Assembly: GCA_964351855.1 (NCBI GenBank) | Contig: CAYGQD010000006.1 | Coordinates: forward strand, 9,842 to 73,841 | Length of the DNA: 64,000 bases | DNA from: JBCDHN01 sp964351855 | GTDB taxonomy: Bacteria; Verrucomicrobiota; Verrucomicrobiia; Verrucomicrobiales; DEV007 | Direction of reading: 5' to 3' | In this document: positions 52,004 to 60,660 of the stretch, one piece after another | Position numbering within the stretch: the stretch's first letter is position 1 | Layout: the number at the start of each line of letters is the position of its first letter | Position numbers and translations under genes: made by a program | The notes under the pieces: model-generated | Database searches by the model: none | Seen by the model: the letters and a program-made list of their open reading frames with translations, nothing else | What the model was told of the DNA's origin: nothing

Positions 52004-52765
52004 TTATCCTTCCCCGCCGTAAAGCCGAATGATCTGACCAGGGTCGATCTTGAGGACGGGGAGAGTGCCGGCGTAGCTGAGGGTGCCTGAAACTTCGATG
52101 GGTTCGGCGACGAAATCGAGGATGACGTCATTGAGCGCTTCACCTTCGGGGCCGGTGAGGAGGAAGTATTCTCGGTTTCCGGCAGCGTCGCTCGCAAGCA
52201 AGCCGACGGGGATGCCGCCGCGGATGCAGTGAATGGCGCAGGCGCGGTGCGGCTTAAAGGTGCCAGGATTCATCGCTCCGAACCAGCATTTGGAATCGAC
52301 GATTTCTCCACGAATCACGCAGACGCCATCGACGGTGGTTTCGGCGAGGGGCGAGGCCGTTGCGGGCGGGGAGTCGAGAATCGTGATGTCACCGACGACT
52401 TCCAACATGGAATCTTCGCCCGTGGAGAGGACCGAGGCGGTGAGAGAGACTTGCTGGAGGTGAAGTTTCTGGGCTTCCTCCGCCGGGATGCCGAATTTGT
52501 AGGTTTTGACGAGGAAATGAAGCTGAGACTTGCCATTTTCTTCGACGATGAGCATGGGGGCGGGAGTGGCAAGGAAGAGACCGGTGTAGGTGGATTCCGT
52601 GAAATCCCAGGTGCCTGGCCCAACGGTGCGCTGGAGAGCGGCGGCGAGCCCGGCAATGGTCACGCCGACGAGGATCGCAAGAATGGTGATCGTGCGAACG
52701 AATCCCGCTAGCGGCTTCGGCGTCGTCGCCTGCCATCCGATGAAAAAAGGTTCTTGGTTAGCCAT
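52004..52765 (-). CDS. Membrane-anchored protein with Cys/His cluster
   Basis: 253 residues with one TM helix (about 24-44). The soluble C-terminal part has GEIVDSKCWFGAMNPG and HRACAIHCIRGGIPVGL: Cys160, His173, Cys176, His179, Cys180. This is a recurring but uncharacterised motif that could bind iron-sulfur or another metal. It directly follows the ferric-reductase/Rieske gene (3 bp gap), so it is probably part of the same electron-transfer complex. Catalytic role unknown. Confidence 0.7.
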   Translation of the reverse strand: MANQEPFFIGWQATTPKPLAGFVRTITILAILVGVTIAGLAAALQRTVGPGTWDFTESTYTGLFLATPAPMLIVEENGKSQLHFLVKTYKFGIPAEEAQKLHLQQVSLTASVLSTGEDSMLEVVGDITILDSPPATASPLAETTVDGVCVIRGEIVDSKCWFGAMNPGTFKPHRACAIHCIRGGIPVGLLASDAAGNREYFLLTGPEGEALNDVILDFVAEPIEVSGTLSYAGTLPVLKIDPGQIIRLYGGEG

Positions 52766-52768
52766 GAT

Positions 52769-53803
52769 TTATACCGTTGCCGGTTCGACGTAGGTTCCTG
52801 CGGGATTCGGTTTCGGATCAACCCACACTTTTCCGGCTTGAACCCGGAGATTAAAGGTGGGAACTTTCTCAGTGAAGGGTGCCGGGGAGCTTCCGTCAGC
52901 GGGCTTGTATTGGTAGGCGTGCCAGGGACAAGTGAGGCATCCATCGACAAACTTTCCTTCCGCGAGCGGCCCGTTTTGGTGCTGGCAGACTCCGGAGACG
53001 ACCGAGATCTGATTGCCCTCATAGCGCAAGACAGCGACGCGTTCTCCGCCGACCATGGCACCGAACGGGATGTTCTCTTCCAGATCCGCCACCTCACAAA
53101 GCAGGACGTAGCCATCGTCTTTCGCGACCCGTTTCGGCTCCCGGTCCAAGCCCGTCTGACGCCACCCCGCGACGAGATGAAGCAGCGAAATCAACCCGAC
53201 GCCGACCCCGGTGAGATAGCCAAAGAGCGGATGAGTCTCGCTTTGAAGCACGCCGAAAGCGACGTGGACGACGAGCAAGACATAGGCCAGGTAGACGCTC
53301 ATGTGGAGCGCTTTCCAAACCGGCGCGGTGAGGTTCGCCAACCAGAAATCGTGGCTCGTCGCCGCCATCACGAAGAGGATGAGAAGGGCGACGGCACCGA
53401 AGGCTTGAAAGGGAAAATTCGCCAAGGTGGTCCCGGCATCCGTTACGAAGATGGAGACGATGGGGTTCACATCCGAGCTGCCGTGGTAAAGAATCGTGGC
53501 GAGCGCCGCGTGGATGAAGGCGAGGAGAAACATGGTCACGCCAAGGTGCCGCCGATTATAGAGCAGGGGCAGCCAGCGCTTGTCGATCCGGGCCAGGGGA
53601 CCAATCGCGAGGATGAAATGGAGCAGCAAAATGGCGGCAACGGCGGTGGAACGGATGATGAGGATGGCGGGCGTCTGCGCCGGATTAATGGCCACAGCCA
53701 CGCCAATGAAAGCGGCCACAAAGAGGACCACGGCGGTGGCGAGCGCGAGATCGAACCGCTTTTTGAACGGGTTCCAGCCGATGGCTTGGTAGGAAACGCT
53801 CAT
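52769..53803 (-). CDS. Ferric reductase-like transmembrane protein with Rieske domain
   Basis: 344 residues. Six or seven helices (about 18-215) with conserved His98, His167 and His180 that fit b-type heme ligation, as in ferric-reductase/MsrQ-like domains. A C-terminal Rieske [2Fe-2S] domain has Cys273-x-His275 (VCQHQNGP) and Cys292-x2-His295 (CPWHAYQY). A membrane heme protein fused to a Rieske centre suggests quinol- or heme-linked electron transfer. It overlaps the small membrane gene upstream (ATGA) and is followed by the Cys/His-cluster gene. Confidence 0.85.
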   Translation of the reverse strand: MSVSYQAIGWNPFKKRFDLALATAVVLFVAAFIGVAVAINPAQTPAILIIRSTAVAAILLLHFILAIGPLARIDKRWLPLLYNRRHLGVTMFLLAFIHAALATILYHGSSDVNPIVSIFVTDAGTTLANFPFQAFGAVALLILFVMAATSHDFWLANLTAPVWKALHMSVYLAYVLLVVHVAFGVLQSETHPLFGYLTGVGVGLISLLHLVAGWRQTGLDREPKRVAKDDGYVLLCEVADLEENIPFGAMVGGERVAVLRYEGNQISVVSGVCQHQNGPLAEGKFVDGCLTCPWHAYQYKPADGSSPAPFTEKVPTFNLRVQAGKVWVDPKPNPAGTYVEPATV

Positions 53804-53949
53804 CGCTCCAGGGGTTCGACCCGTTGAGGGAGGGCTTCGTTAACGGGCGCTTCCGGTCGGTAATAGAGCGCAACCATGAGGGCGAACGCGGCGAGCGGTG
53901 CCAGGATGAGCCAGGAAAGCCGGTGAAGACGACGGTGAAAACGTTGCAT
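53800..53949 (-). CDS. Small membrane protein (49 residues) of the reductase operon
   Basis: A short gene too small for standard cut-offs. Start ATG 53947-53949, stop overlapping the ferric-reductase start as ATGA. Product: basic MQRFHRRLHRLS, one TM helix (WLILAPLAAFALMVALYY), then a polar tail EAPVNEALPQRVEPLER. The overlap on both sides of a clear operon and good TM profile support reality. Possibly a subunit or assembly factor of the reductase. Confidence 0.7.
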   Translation of the reverse strand: MQRFHRRLHRLSWLILAPLAAFALMVALYYRPEAPVNEALPQRVEPLER

Positions 53950-53959
53950 GAAACTTCAG

Positions 53960-54205
53960 TTAGTTGCCCGAGCAACCCCGATGGCGCGAGCATTCTTGTG
54001 CCGGTTGACGTCCCGTGATCCAGCGACCTAACAGATACGGCCAGAAAACCGCGCAACCCGGGATGATCATCAGTTTAAAACCCAACGTGCCGGCCTCGGC
54101 CCCGTGATCGATCCGCTTCGCACCCCAAAACGCAAACAACAGCCCGAAAACGAGTCCCACGAGGAGGTAGATCCCCAGGATCGTCAGGATTTGCTCGATG
54201 ATCAT
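53960..54205 (-). CDS. Small two-helix membrane protein
   Basis: 81 residues: MIIEQILTILGIYLLVGLVF and GLLFAFWGAK form helix 1; a second segment (TLGFKLMIIPGCAVFWPYLL) and a short polar tail with two Cys follow. I do not recognise the family. ATG 54203-54205 is chosen; an in-frame GTG lies 9 bp upstream. It is first in the reductase operon, 10 bp before the next gene. Confidence 0.65.
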   Translation of the reverse strand: MIIEQILTILGIYLLVGLVFGLLFAFWGAKRIDHGAEAGTLGFKLMIIPGCAVFWPYLLGRWITGRQPAQECSRHRGCSGN

Positions 54206-54354
54206 CGCGGGCACCCTAACCTGCTCTTCCCGGAAAACTCAACTGGGGAATTGGTAAACACCTGGCAAGATTACCGGGTAAATCGTCGAATTTTCGAAGT
54301 TTTTTTGGGAACCAATTCATCCGATTTCCGGGAGCCGCCGTAACTACCCTTAGT

Positions 54355-54426
54355 GAGGGCCTCTGGTGCTCGGCACCTCCTGCCCAACCTGCCTCCCATC
54401 GCCAGCCAGAGGCCCTCCTTTTTTTC
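54355..54426 (+). terminator. Strong terminator or leader with nested hairpin
   Basis: GAGGGCCTCTGG (54355-54366) pairs perfectly with CCAGAGGCCCTC (54406-54417), followed by CTTTTTTTC. The loop of 39 nt itself contains a hairpin GGTGC-TCG-GCACC (54365-54377) that competes with the outer stem. It lies 98 bp before the ferritin-like gene, with only a minus-strand gene behind it. It is therefore more likely a small RNA end or an attenuator than an ordinary terminator. Confidence 0.7.
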
Positions 54427-54514
54427 GGTTCCGCACAACCTTCGGGGCGCGTTTTCACAAAGTTTTCATCCCCACTTCATCTTTTCCTCATGGAGCGAGA
54501 CCACGGTCGGAGGC

Positions 54515-55288
54515 ATGATGAAACCGAATCACCTTCTGGATCTACCTTCACCGTCCACGCCACCCTCCACCGACACGGCTTGGGCCTACTACTTCCGTCG
54601 CAACCGCGAAAACCGCCCGGAGCCGGACTGGGATGCGCCGGTGACGATGGCTCCGAAGCGGGTCAAACGGCTGTTACCGTCCTTGGCCCAATTTGAGCTG
54701 GGGGATGGCGGTGGGTCTGCATACCTCATCGCGTGGGATCGGGAGCGATTTCTACGCGAGCCCGGAGTTCGGGAGCTGGTGGGACTCTGGTTTCGGGAAG
54801 AAGAGGAGCATTCCCGCCTCCTCGGGGATCTGGTGAAGCGATTCGAGGGCAAATCCGTGAGTTCTCACTGGAGCTTCTTCCTCTTCTGCACCTGTCGCAA
54901 GTGGCTGGGCGTCCGCTTCGAACTCCGGGCGCTGCTGCTGACGGAAATCGTGAGCCATGTGTATTATCGGCTGCTGAAGGAGCACGTCGGGAAGGAAGAC
55001 CCGGCCCTCGCTCAGGTCTGCAAGCTGATCTTAAGCGATGAAGCGGGCCACATCGCCTTTCATCGGGATCGCTTGAGCCAAAAACGCGATCGCCCCCACG
55101 GCTTCCTCTGGAAAACCGTCTTCCGGGCGATGGGCCTGGCTGCCGCGACGGTTCTCTGGATGAGCCACGGGCCGATCCTGGTGCGACTGGGAGCGAGCAC
55201 GAAAGCGTTCTACCAAGGCGTTTCGGCCAATCTGGGTCGGTTTCTGGAACGACTGGATCGCGATTGCGAGCTGCAGGCGTTTCGGTAG
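54515..55288 (+). CDS. Ferritin-like diiron protein
   Basis: 257 residues, helical. Two metal-binding motifs are visible: REEEEHSRLL (Glu-x2-His) and DEAGHIAFH (Glu-x2-His), with extra Glu in ALLLTEIVSHVYYRLL, the layout of ferritin-like diiron oxygenases. The function may be an oxygenase or oxidase on a small molecule. Two adjacent ATG codons (54515, 54518) follow GGAGG. A leader with a terminator precedes it. The cystathionine gamma-synthase gene lies 30 bp downstream. Confidence 0.75.
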   Translation: MMKPNHLLDLPSPSTPPSTDTAWAYYFRRNRENRPEPDWDAPVTMAPKRVKRLLPSLAQFELGDGGGSAYLIAWDRERFLREPGVRELVGLWFREEEEHSRLLGDLVKRFEGKSVSSHWSFFLFCTCRKWLGVRFELRALLLTEIVSHVYYRLLKEHVGKEDPALAQVCKLILSDEAGHIAFHRDRLSQKRDRPHGFLWKTVFRAMGLAAATVLWMSHGPILVRLGASTKAFYQGVSANLGRFLERLDRDCELQAFR

Positions 55289-55318
55289 GCAACAGCCACA
55301 TCTTGACGCCGTTTCGCA

Positions 55319-56494
55319 GTGAATCTATTGGTCACTGTGGCTAACGACTTTTCCTCTCAACACTTCGAAACCCAGGCGATCCACTCAGGACACGGTTTCG
55401 CGAACGATACCGGAGCGGTGATCCCGCCGGTTTATCTCACCTCCACGTTCGAATATGGCAACCCGGCCGGGTTCGATTACACCCGATCCGGCAACCCGAA
55501 TTTTCGCAATCTGGATGCGACCCTGGCGAAGCTGGAGGGCGCGGATTTTTGCACGAGTTTCGCGAGTGGGGTTTCCGCGATCACCGCAGTGGTTTCGACC
55601 CTGAAATCGGGCGATCTGGTTCTGGCGGAGGAGAACATCTACGGCTGCACCTTTCGCCTTTTCGCCCAGGTATTTGCGAAATTTGGGGTGGAAGTGAAGT
55701 ATCTCGATTTCACGAAAAAAGCGACGCTCAGCAAGATCGAGGCGAAAAAACCGGCGCTGGTCTGGATCGAATCCCCGACCAATCCCCTGCTCAAAGTGAT
55801 CGACATCGCCAAAGTGGCGAAGGCGACGCAAGCGGCGGGCAGTTGCCTGCTGGTCGATAACACCTTCGCTTCCAGTTACCTGCAGCGCCCGATCGAGCTG
55901 GGAGCCGATCTCTCCCTCCTTAGCACGACGAAGTATTCCAACGGTCACTCGGACTGTCTCGGCGGCGCGGTCTGCACGGATTCCGAGGAATGGCAGGAGA
56001 AGATGGTGTTCGCCCAAAAAGCACTGGGACTGCAACCTTCGCCCTTTGATTGCTTCTTGATTTCGCGTGGATTGAAGACGGAGGCGATCCGAATGGAGCG
56101 GCATTGTGCGAACGCGCTCTGCGTCGCGACCTATCTGGAAGACGACACACCGGTGAACTCCGTCCGCTACCCCTTCCTCCCCTCTCACCCGCAGTATAAG
56201 ATCGCCAAAAAGCAGATGTGTGGCGGTTCGGGTATCGTCACGGCGGATCTGGGGCTGAGTCTGGCGGACACGCAACGATTTCTCGACCAATTGCAGCTAT
56301 TTCCGAAAGCGGAGAGTCTGGGCGGGATCGAGTCGCTCTGTTGTCATCCCGCCTCGATGACCCACGCATCCGTACCCAAGAAAGTGCGAGAAAAAGTGGG
56401 GATTACGGATTCTCTGGTTCGTTTTTCGGTTGGCATCGAACATGCGGATGATTTGATCGAAGACTTGCATCAGGCGTGGGAATCCGTTGGGTAA
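55319..56494 (+). CDS. Cystathionine gamma-synthase/lyase-type PLP enzyme
   Basis: 391 residues of the Cys/Met metabolism PLP family. Key blocks: HFETQAIHSGHG, STFEYGNPAGFDYTRSGNPN, PLP contact FASGVSAI, IESPTNPLLKVIDI, Lys in STTKYSNGHSDCLGG, and C-terminal RFSVGIEHADDLI. Sequence features do not separate synthase, lyase and O-acetylhomoserine forms with certainty. Start is GTG 55319 or GTG 55337 in frame. It is followed by a second, different member of the family. Confidence 0.9.
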   Translation: MNLLVTVANDFSSQHFETQAIHSGHGFANDTGAVIPPVYLTSTFEYGNPAGFDYTRSGNPNFRNLDATLAKLEGADFCTSFASGVSAITAVVSTLKSGDLVLAEENIYGCTFRLFAQVFAKFGVEVKYLDFTKKATLSKIEAKKPALVWIESPTNPLLKVIDIAKVAKATQAAGSCLLVDNTFASSYLQRPIELGADLSLLSTTKYSNGHSDCLGGAVCTDSEEWQEKMVFAQKALGLQPSPFDCFLISRGLKTEAIRMERHCANALCVATYLEDDTPVNSVRYPFLPSHPQYKIAKKQMCGGSGIVTADLGLSLADTQRFLDQLQLFPKAESLGGIESLCCHPASMTHASVPKKVREKVGITDSLVRFSVGIEHADDLIEDLHQAWESVG

Positions 56495-56538
56495 GGGTCT
56501 CCCCTCACTTTCCCCCAAACGTTTTTGAACCTAGCCTG

Positions 56539-58023
56539 ATGCGCGATCTTCTCGCCAATCCTGCATGCCATCCTTCAGATCTCGGCCAGCCGATTCCGGA
56601 CGATCCGCATGCGGTTTCCGTGGCGATGCCGCTCTGGGAGCATGTCGTCGGTTACGAGGAGGGGACGCCATCGGTAATGAAGGCGCTGAAGTGCGGCTAC
56701 CCGCGGTTTTTCGTTCATCCCACAGTGGCGGAGCTGTTTCAGCTCGCGGAGATAGAATGCGCCAAACGAGGCGAGCGGGCACTGGTTTTGCCTTCTCTTC
56801 CTGCCGCTGAGCGCTGTGCCGCGTATGTGATGCGTCGTGCCGGAGTGGCCCCGAGGGTCGAATCCTGGCATGGCGGAATGGCGGTAGTGATCGTCCCTCA
56901 AGTTCACGAGAAAACGCTGATGAATTATTGGCGCTTTTGCGGCGAAGTGGTGAGCAGCCGACGCGCGAAAGCGGCCCTGGAGGGAACCTATGATTCGTCC
57001 ACGGTCTCGGTCGATGCCAAAGTCATGATTCGGGATCGGCTGGCCAAGCTGAGCGGCCAAGACGCCAATGATGTCTACCTGTTCCCTTCCGGCATCGCCG
57101 CGATTTACGCCTCCCATCAACTGGTTTCCAAGCTGTATCCAAAGCGTCGAACAGTCCAAATCGAGTTCCCCTACGTGGATGTGCTGAAGGTGCAGCAAGA
57201 ATTCGGGCACGGAGTCGATTTTGTGGCGAACGCGGCCGATGGAGGAGTCGGGGCGATCCAAAAACTAATCGCGTCGAAGAAGCTTTCCGGGGTGTTTTGC
57301 GAAGTGGCGAGTAACCCTCAACTCCGCACGGTCGATCTCGAGGGAATCGCCAAGGTTTTGGCGCCGGAAGGCGTCCCGCTGATCGTCGATGATACGGTCT
57401 CCACAGTGGCCAATGTCGAAGTTCTGCGCCACGCGGATGTGGTCACCTCCAGCTTGACGAAATCTTTCAGCGGGATGGGTGACGTGATGGCTGGCTGCCT
57501 CATCATCCGCAATGATTCGCCCCACAACGCGGAGTTGACCCGGATCATGGAAGAAATTTACAGCGATGATCTCTGGGGTGACGACGCAACCGTGCTGGAA
57601 GGAAATTCCCGCGATTTCAACCAGCGAATGAAGCGCATCAACGCCAACACCGAAGCCGTCTTCGATGCCTTGGCCGAGCAAAAGCAGTTTCAGCGGCTTT
57701 GGTATCCTAAAAACCAGACGACCGATTTTTACCACGCCATTCAACAGGAAGGCGGTGGCTACGGTGGGCTGTTCTCCCTGCTGCTCAACGATCCACGCAG
57801 CAATTCGCCCCGTTTCTACAACGCGCTGCGGATGTCGAAGGGTCCCAGCCTGGGGACGAATTTCAGCCTCGCCTGTCCTTACATGTTGCTGGCTCACTAT
57901 CCGGAATTGGATTGGTCAGACGGACTCGGAATCGATCGTCACCTCATTCGCGTCTCCATCGGACTGGAAGAGCCAGACGATCTCATCGCCCGTTTCCTCA
58001 AAGCGCTGGAAGCCTGTGATTAG
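56539..58023 (+). CDS. Cystathionine gamma-synthase of the fungal-like type
   Basis: 494 residues, longer than the enzyme upstream. The PLP region is diverged: FPSGIAAIYASHQLV, DDTVSTVANVEVLRHADV, active Lys in SSLTKSFSGMGDVMAG, and ending LIRVSIGLEEPDDLI. This pattern (Ser-Leu-Thr-Lys-x-Phe-x-Gly-x-Gly-Asp-x-Met-Ala-Gly) resembles fungal cystathionine gamma-synthases. An N-terminal extension (about 1-120) precedes the fold. The ATG at 56539 follows the previous gene by 44 bp. It probably acts on an activated homoserine. Confidence 0.85.
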   Translation: MRDLLANPACHPSDLGQPIPDDPHAVSVAMPLWEHVVGYEEGTPSVMKALKCGYPRFFVHPTVAELFQLAEIECAKRGERALVLPSLPAAERCAAYVMRRAGVAPRVESWHGGMAVVIVPQVHEKTLMNYWRFCGEVVSSRRAKAALEGTYDSSTVSVDAKVMIRDRLAKLSGQDANDVYLFPSGIAAIYASHQLVSKLYPKRRTVQIEFPYVDVLKVQQEFGHGVDFVANAADGGVGAIQKLIASKKLSGVFCEVASNPQLRTVDLEGIAKVLAPEGVPLIVDDTVSTVANVEVLRHADVVTSSLTKSFSGMGDVMAGCLIIRNDSPHNAELTRIMEEIYSDDLWGDDATVLEGNSRDFNQRMKRINANTEAVFDALAEQKQFQRLWYPKNQTTDFYHAIQQEGGGYGGLFSLLLNDPRSNSPRFYNALRMSKGPSLGTNFSLACPYMLLAHYPELDWSDGLGIDRHLIRVSIGLEEPDDLIARFLKALEACD

Positions 58024-58026
58024 CGG

Positions 58027-59829
58027 ATGATTCAATCGACGGAACAGCAAAAAGCCGTGGTAGGACAGCCGGTGGGGAAAGGGGAAGTGATGCTGCTCAA
58101 TGCCTACGCCGGCACCGGGAAGACGACCACCCTGGAGATGATCGCCCAGGCGAATCCGCAGCTGCGCTACCTCTACCTTTGCTTCAATCGCGACAATGCC
58201 CGGGAAGCTCAACGCCGGTTTCCGCGATGGTGCGAGTGCAGCACGATCCATAGCAAGGCCTGGCACGCCGTCGGTCGAAACTTCAGCAAGGTCGGGAATC
58301 CGCGGCCTCGCGAGGTCATGGAAGCCTTCCGCATGGCGACTCCGTTTCTGGCGGTTTACGTCATCGAAACCCTGAACGCGTTCCTTCACTCGACCGACCC
58401 CGAGATCGACTGGAAGCATGTCTGCTCCGGCCCGAGTGCACCGGAACGCCAGCGTGGCCAAATCCGCACCGTTGCTCGCAAGCTCTGGGATCGGATGCAA
58501 GACGAAACCGACGCGACCATCCCGATGAGCCACGATGGTTACCTCAAACTGTGGGCGCTGCAGAAGCCGGTCATCGAAGGGTTCGACATCATCTTTCTGG
58601 ACGAGGCTCAGGACACGAATCCGGTGACTCTGGAGATCGTCCTCCAACAGGTTGAGACAAAAACCGCCGGGCTGGTCCTGGTCGGCGATACCCATCAAAG
58701 CATCTATGGCTGGCGCCAGGCGGTCGATGCGATGGAACAGGTCGCCTCCATCGCTAATTTCCGCTTCCCGCTGACGGAAAGCTTTCGCTTCGGGGCGGGG
58801 ATCGCGCACGATGCGACGCTACTGCTCAATCACCTGAAAGGAGACGATGTGGAGCTGATCGGTCGGGGAGATTCAACCGGAAAGCTGAACTCCTTCGCCG
58901 TTCTCGCTCGCACGAATGCCCGCCTCATCAGCGCGGCGGTCGAGAAAGCCCGCGACGGGATGGGGATCCACTTTTCAGCGACGGTTCCGGCGGACAACTG
59001 GGACCCTTTCGGCCCTTACAAATTCCAGATGACTCTGGATATCTACCATCTCTGGAGCAACCAACTCCACCGCATTCGCGATCCTTACATGAAGAAGTTC
59101 AAGAGCTTCCAGGAGGTTGAAGAACACGCCAAAGGGGAGGGGGGAGAGGGCTCCGGCCGGGATGTGGAACTCGCCCTCCAGGCAGAACTCGTCAAAGAGC
59201 ATGGCCACGCGATCCCGGAATTGCTGGAACTGCTCCGCGCCCAAAGCTGCGCTCCTGATCAGGCCAAACTCGCCTTCAGCACGACCCATCGCGCCAAGGG
59301 CAAAGAGTGGGACGCAGTTCATCTGCTCGACGATTTCCTCGACCCTGGCGATGAGGAACTCATCACCAAAGCGAACCCGGTCGACATCGCCGAAGAATCG
59401 AACATCCTCTACGTGGCCGTGACCCGGGCGAAGAAGAAAATCCTCTACTCGCCGGAGCTGTTCACCTGGTTCGAGCAACAAACGGAGCCGGGGATCAACG
59501 TGGTGCATCGGATGACGCCCAAACCCGCGAAGCCGCCGACAGCAGCCTCAGCCGATGGCGGAATTCTGGACGAAGGTGACCTCCAGGCGATTGCTCGAAA
59601 GATCGCCACCAAACGGATTCAGAAACCCACGTCCGGAATGGATCCGAAGCTGCAAAGCGTCCGTGAAGTCTATTATCGCGCCTACGAGCCGTGGTATGAT
59701 TCCGAGGATCAATTGCTCGAAAAAGCCTTTCGTCTCACCGAAGACGTGGAGAAGCTCGCGCCCGTTTTTGGTCGCCAACCCGGCTCTTTGCGAACGCGTT
59801 TGCAGCGGCTCAAGCTGGTAGAGAAGTGA
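58027..59829 (+). CDS. UvrD/Rep-superfamily helicase, Fbh1-like
   Basis: 600 residues: Walker A AYAGTGKTTTLE (27-38), Ia block YLCFNRDNAREAQRRFP, STIHSKAW, Walker B IIFLDEAQDTNP, motif III VGDTHQSIYGWR, motif IV FRFGAGIA, motif V FSTTHRAKGKEWD and motif VI LYVAVTRAKK. The early FNRDNAREA and CxTxHS order is typical of the eukaryotic-like Fbh1 branch that dissolves Rad51 filaments. The C-terminal ~60 residues (WYDSEDQLLEKAF, then RQPGSLRTRLQRLKLVEK) look like a Myb/HTH-like DNA-binding module. It lies 3 bp after the CGS-type gene, so it is co-transcribed. Confidence 0.88.
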   Translation: MIQSTEQQKAVVGQPVGKGEVMLLNAYAGTGKTTTLEMIAQANPQLRYLYLCFNRDNAREAQRRFPRWCECSTIHSKAWHAVGRNFSKVGNPRPREVMEAFRMATPFLAVYVIETLNAFLHSTDPEIDWKHVCSGPSAPERQRGQIRTVARKLWDRMQDETDATIPMSHDGYLKLWALQKPVIEGFDIIFLDEAQDTNPVTLEIVLQQVETKTAGLVLVGDTHQSIYGWRQAVDAMEQVASIANFRFPLTESFRFGAGIAHDATLLLNHLKGDDVELIGRGDSTGKLNSFAVLARTNARLISAAVEKARDGMGIHFSATVPADNWDPFGPYKFQMTLDIYHLWSNQLHRIRDPYMKKFKSFQEVEEHAKGEGGEGSGRDVELALQAELVKEHGHAIPELLELLRAQSCAPDQAKLAFSTTHRAKGKEWDAVHLLDDFLDPGDEELITKANPVDIAEESNILYVAVTRAKKKILYSPELFTWFEQQTEPGINVVHRMTPKPAKPPTAASADGGILDEGDLQAIARKIATKRIQKPTSGMDPKLQSVREVYYRAYEPWYDSEDQLLEKAFRLTEDVEKLAPVFGRQPGSLRTRLQRLKLVEK

Positions 59830-59838
59830 CGGCGTTCT

Positions 59839-60588
59839 TCAGCGCTTCCCGAATTGTTTGCGATAGCGATGCGGGGTCAGGCCCATGCGACTGCGGAACT
59901 GAGCCGTGAAGGCGCTTTGATCGCAGTAGCCTAACTCCAAGGCGATATCGCCGATCGCGGCGTCGTGCTGCTGAAGCATCTTGCAAGCGAGTTGAACCCG
60001 GCTGCGACCGAGAAACTGCTTCGGGGTCAGACCAGTATCTTCCTTGAATCGGCGATCAAAGTGGCGATGAGAAAGGTTGAGTTCGCGAGCCAATTCTGCG
60101 ACGGAGAAGATCTCGCCGGGACGCTCCAACATGCGTTGAACGGCGGTGGCGATGGCCGGATCTGACGACGCCAGACCACGCCCTTGGTTATAACGCTGGA
60201 CTGTTCCCATGACGCCCACGGGTTGGCGATTTTTCCCCAGGACCGGCATTTTATGGGTGATGAACCAGTCGGGCAGACCTTGGCGACTGAGAAAGAGTTC
60301 GACCATGTTCGCCATTTCCTCACCGGTTTCGAGAACCCGTCGATCATCCTCCCGAAACTTGCTCGCGAGAGGCTTCGGAAACAGCTCGAAGTCGTCTTTC
60401 CCGATGATCTGGCCCTCGTTCTCAAAGCCGAGCCGGGCGTAGAAATGGCGATTCGCGTAAACGATCTGGAAGTCTCGATTCTTGAGGAAAAACGCGATCT
60501 GATCGAGGTGATCGAAGAGGTGGGGAAAACCCGCGTCATGGCCGATTTCGGCAAGGAACTCGGTTTGAATGGAAAAAGGATCGTTCAT
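59839..60588 (-). CDS. AraC-family regulator with PAS domain
   Basis: 249 residues. An N-terminal PAS fold (about 20-135) has LDQIAFFLKNRDFQIVYANR and HFYARLGFENEGQIIGKDDF. The C-terminal AraC HTH pair (about 150-249) has VAELARELNLSHRHFDRRFK and IALELGYCDQSAFTAQFRSRMG. It may sense a small ligand or redox state via PAS. It is divergent from the oxidoreductase gene, which it probably controls. Confidence 0.9.
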   Translation of the reverse strand: MNDPFSIQTEFLAEIGHDAGFPHLFDHLDQIAFFLKNRDFQIVYANRHFYARLGFENEGQIIGKDDFELFPKPLASKFREDDRRVLETGEEMANMVELFLSRQGLPDWFITHKMPVLGKNRQPVGVMGTVQRYNQGRGLASSDPAIATAVQRMLERPGEIFSVAELARELNLSHRHFDRRFKEDTGLTPKQFLGRSRVQLACKMLQQHDAAIGDIALELGYCDQSAFTAQFRSRMGLTPHRYRKQFGKR

Positions 60589-60660
60589 GGCCGGTTTTCA
60601 ATAAAATGGGGCCAGCAAGCTCTAGATTCAAGCGGGACCGCTGATTAGATAGAGGGAGTC

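Noticed and set aside
52754..53827. Long plus-strand frame antisense to the ferric-reductase gene
   Set aside because: Composition is Asp/Arg/His-rich mirror coding; the minus strand has clear helices and a Rieske domain.
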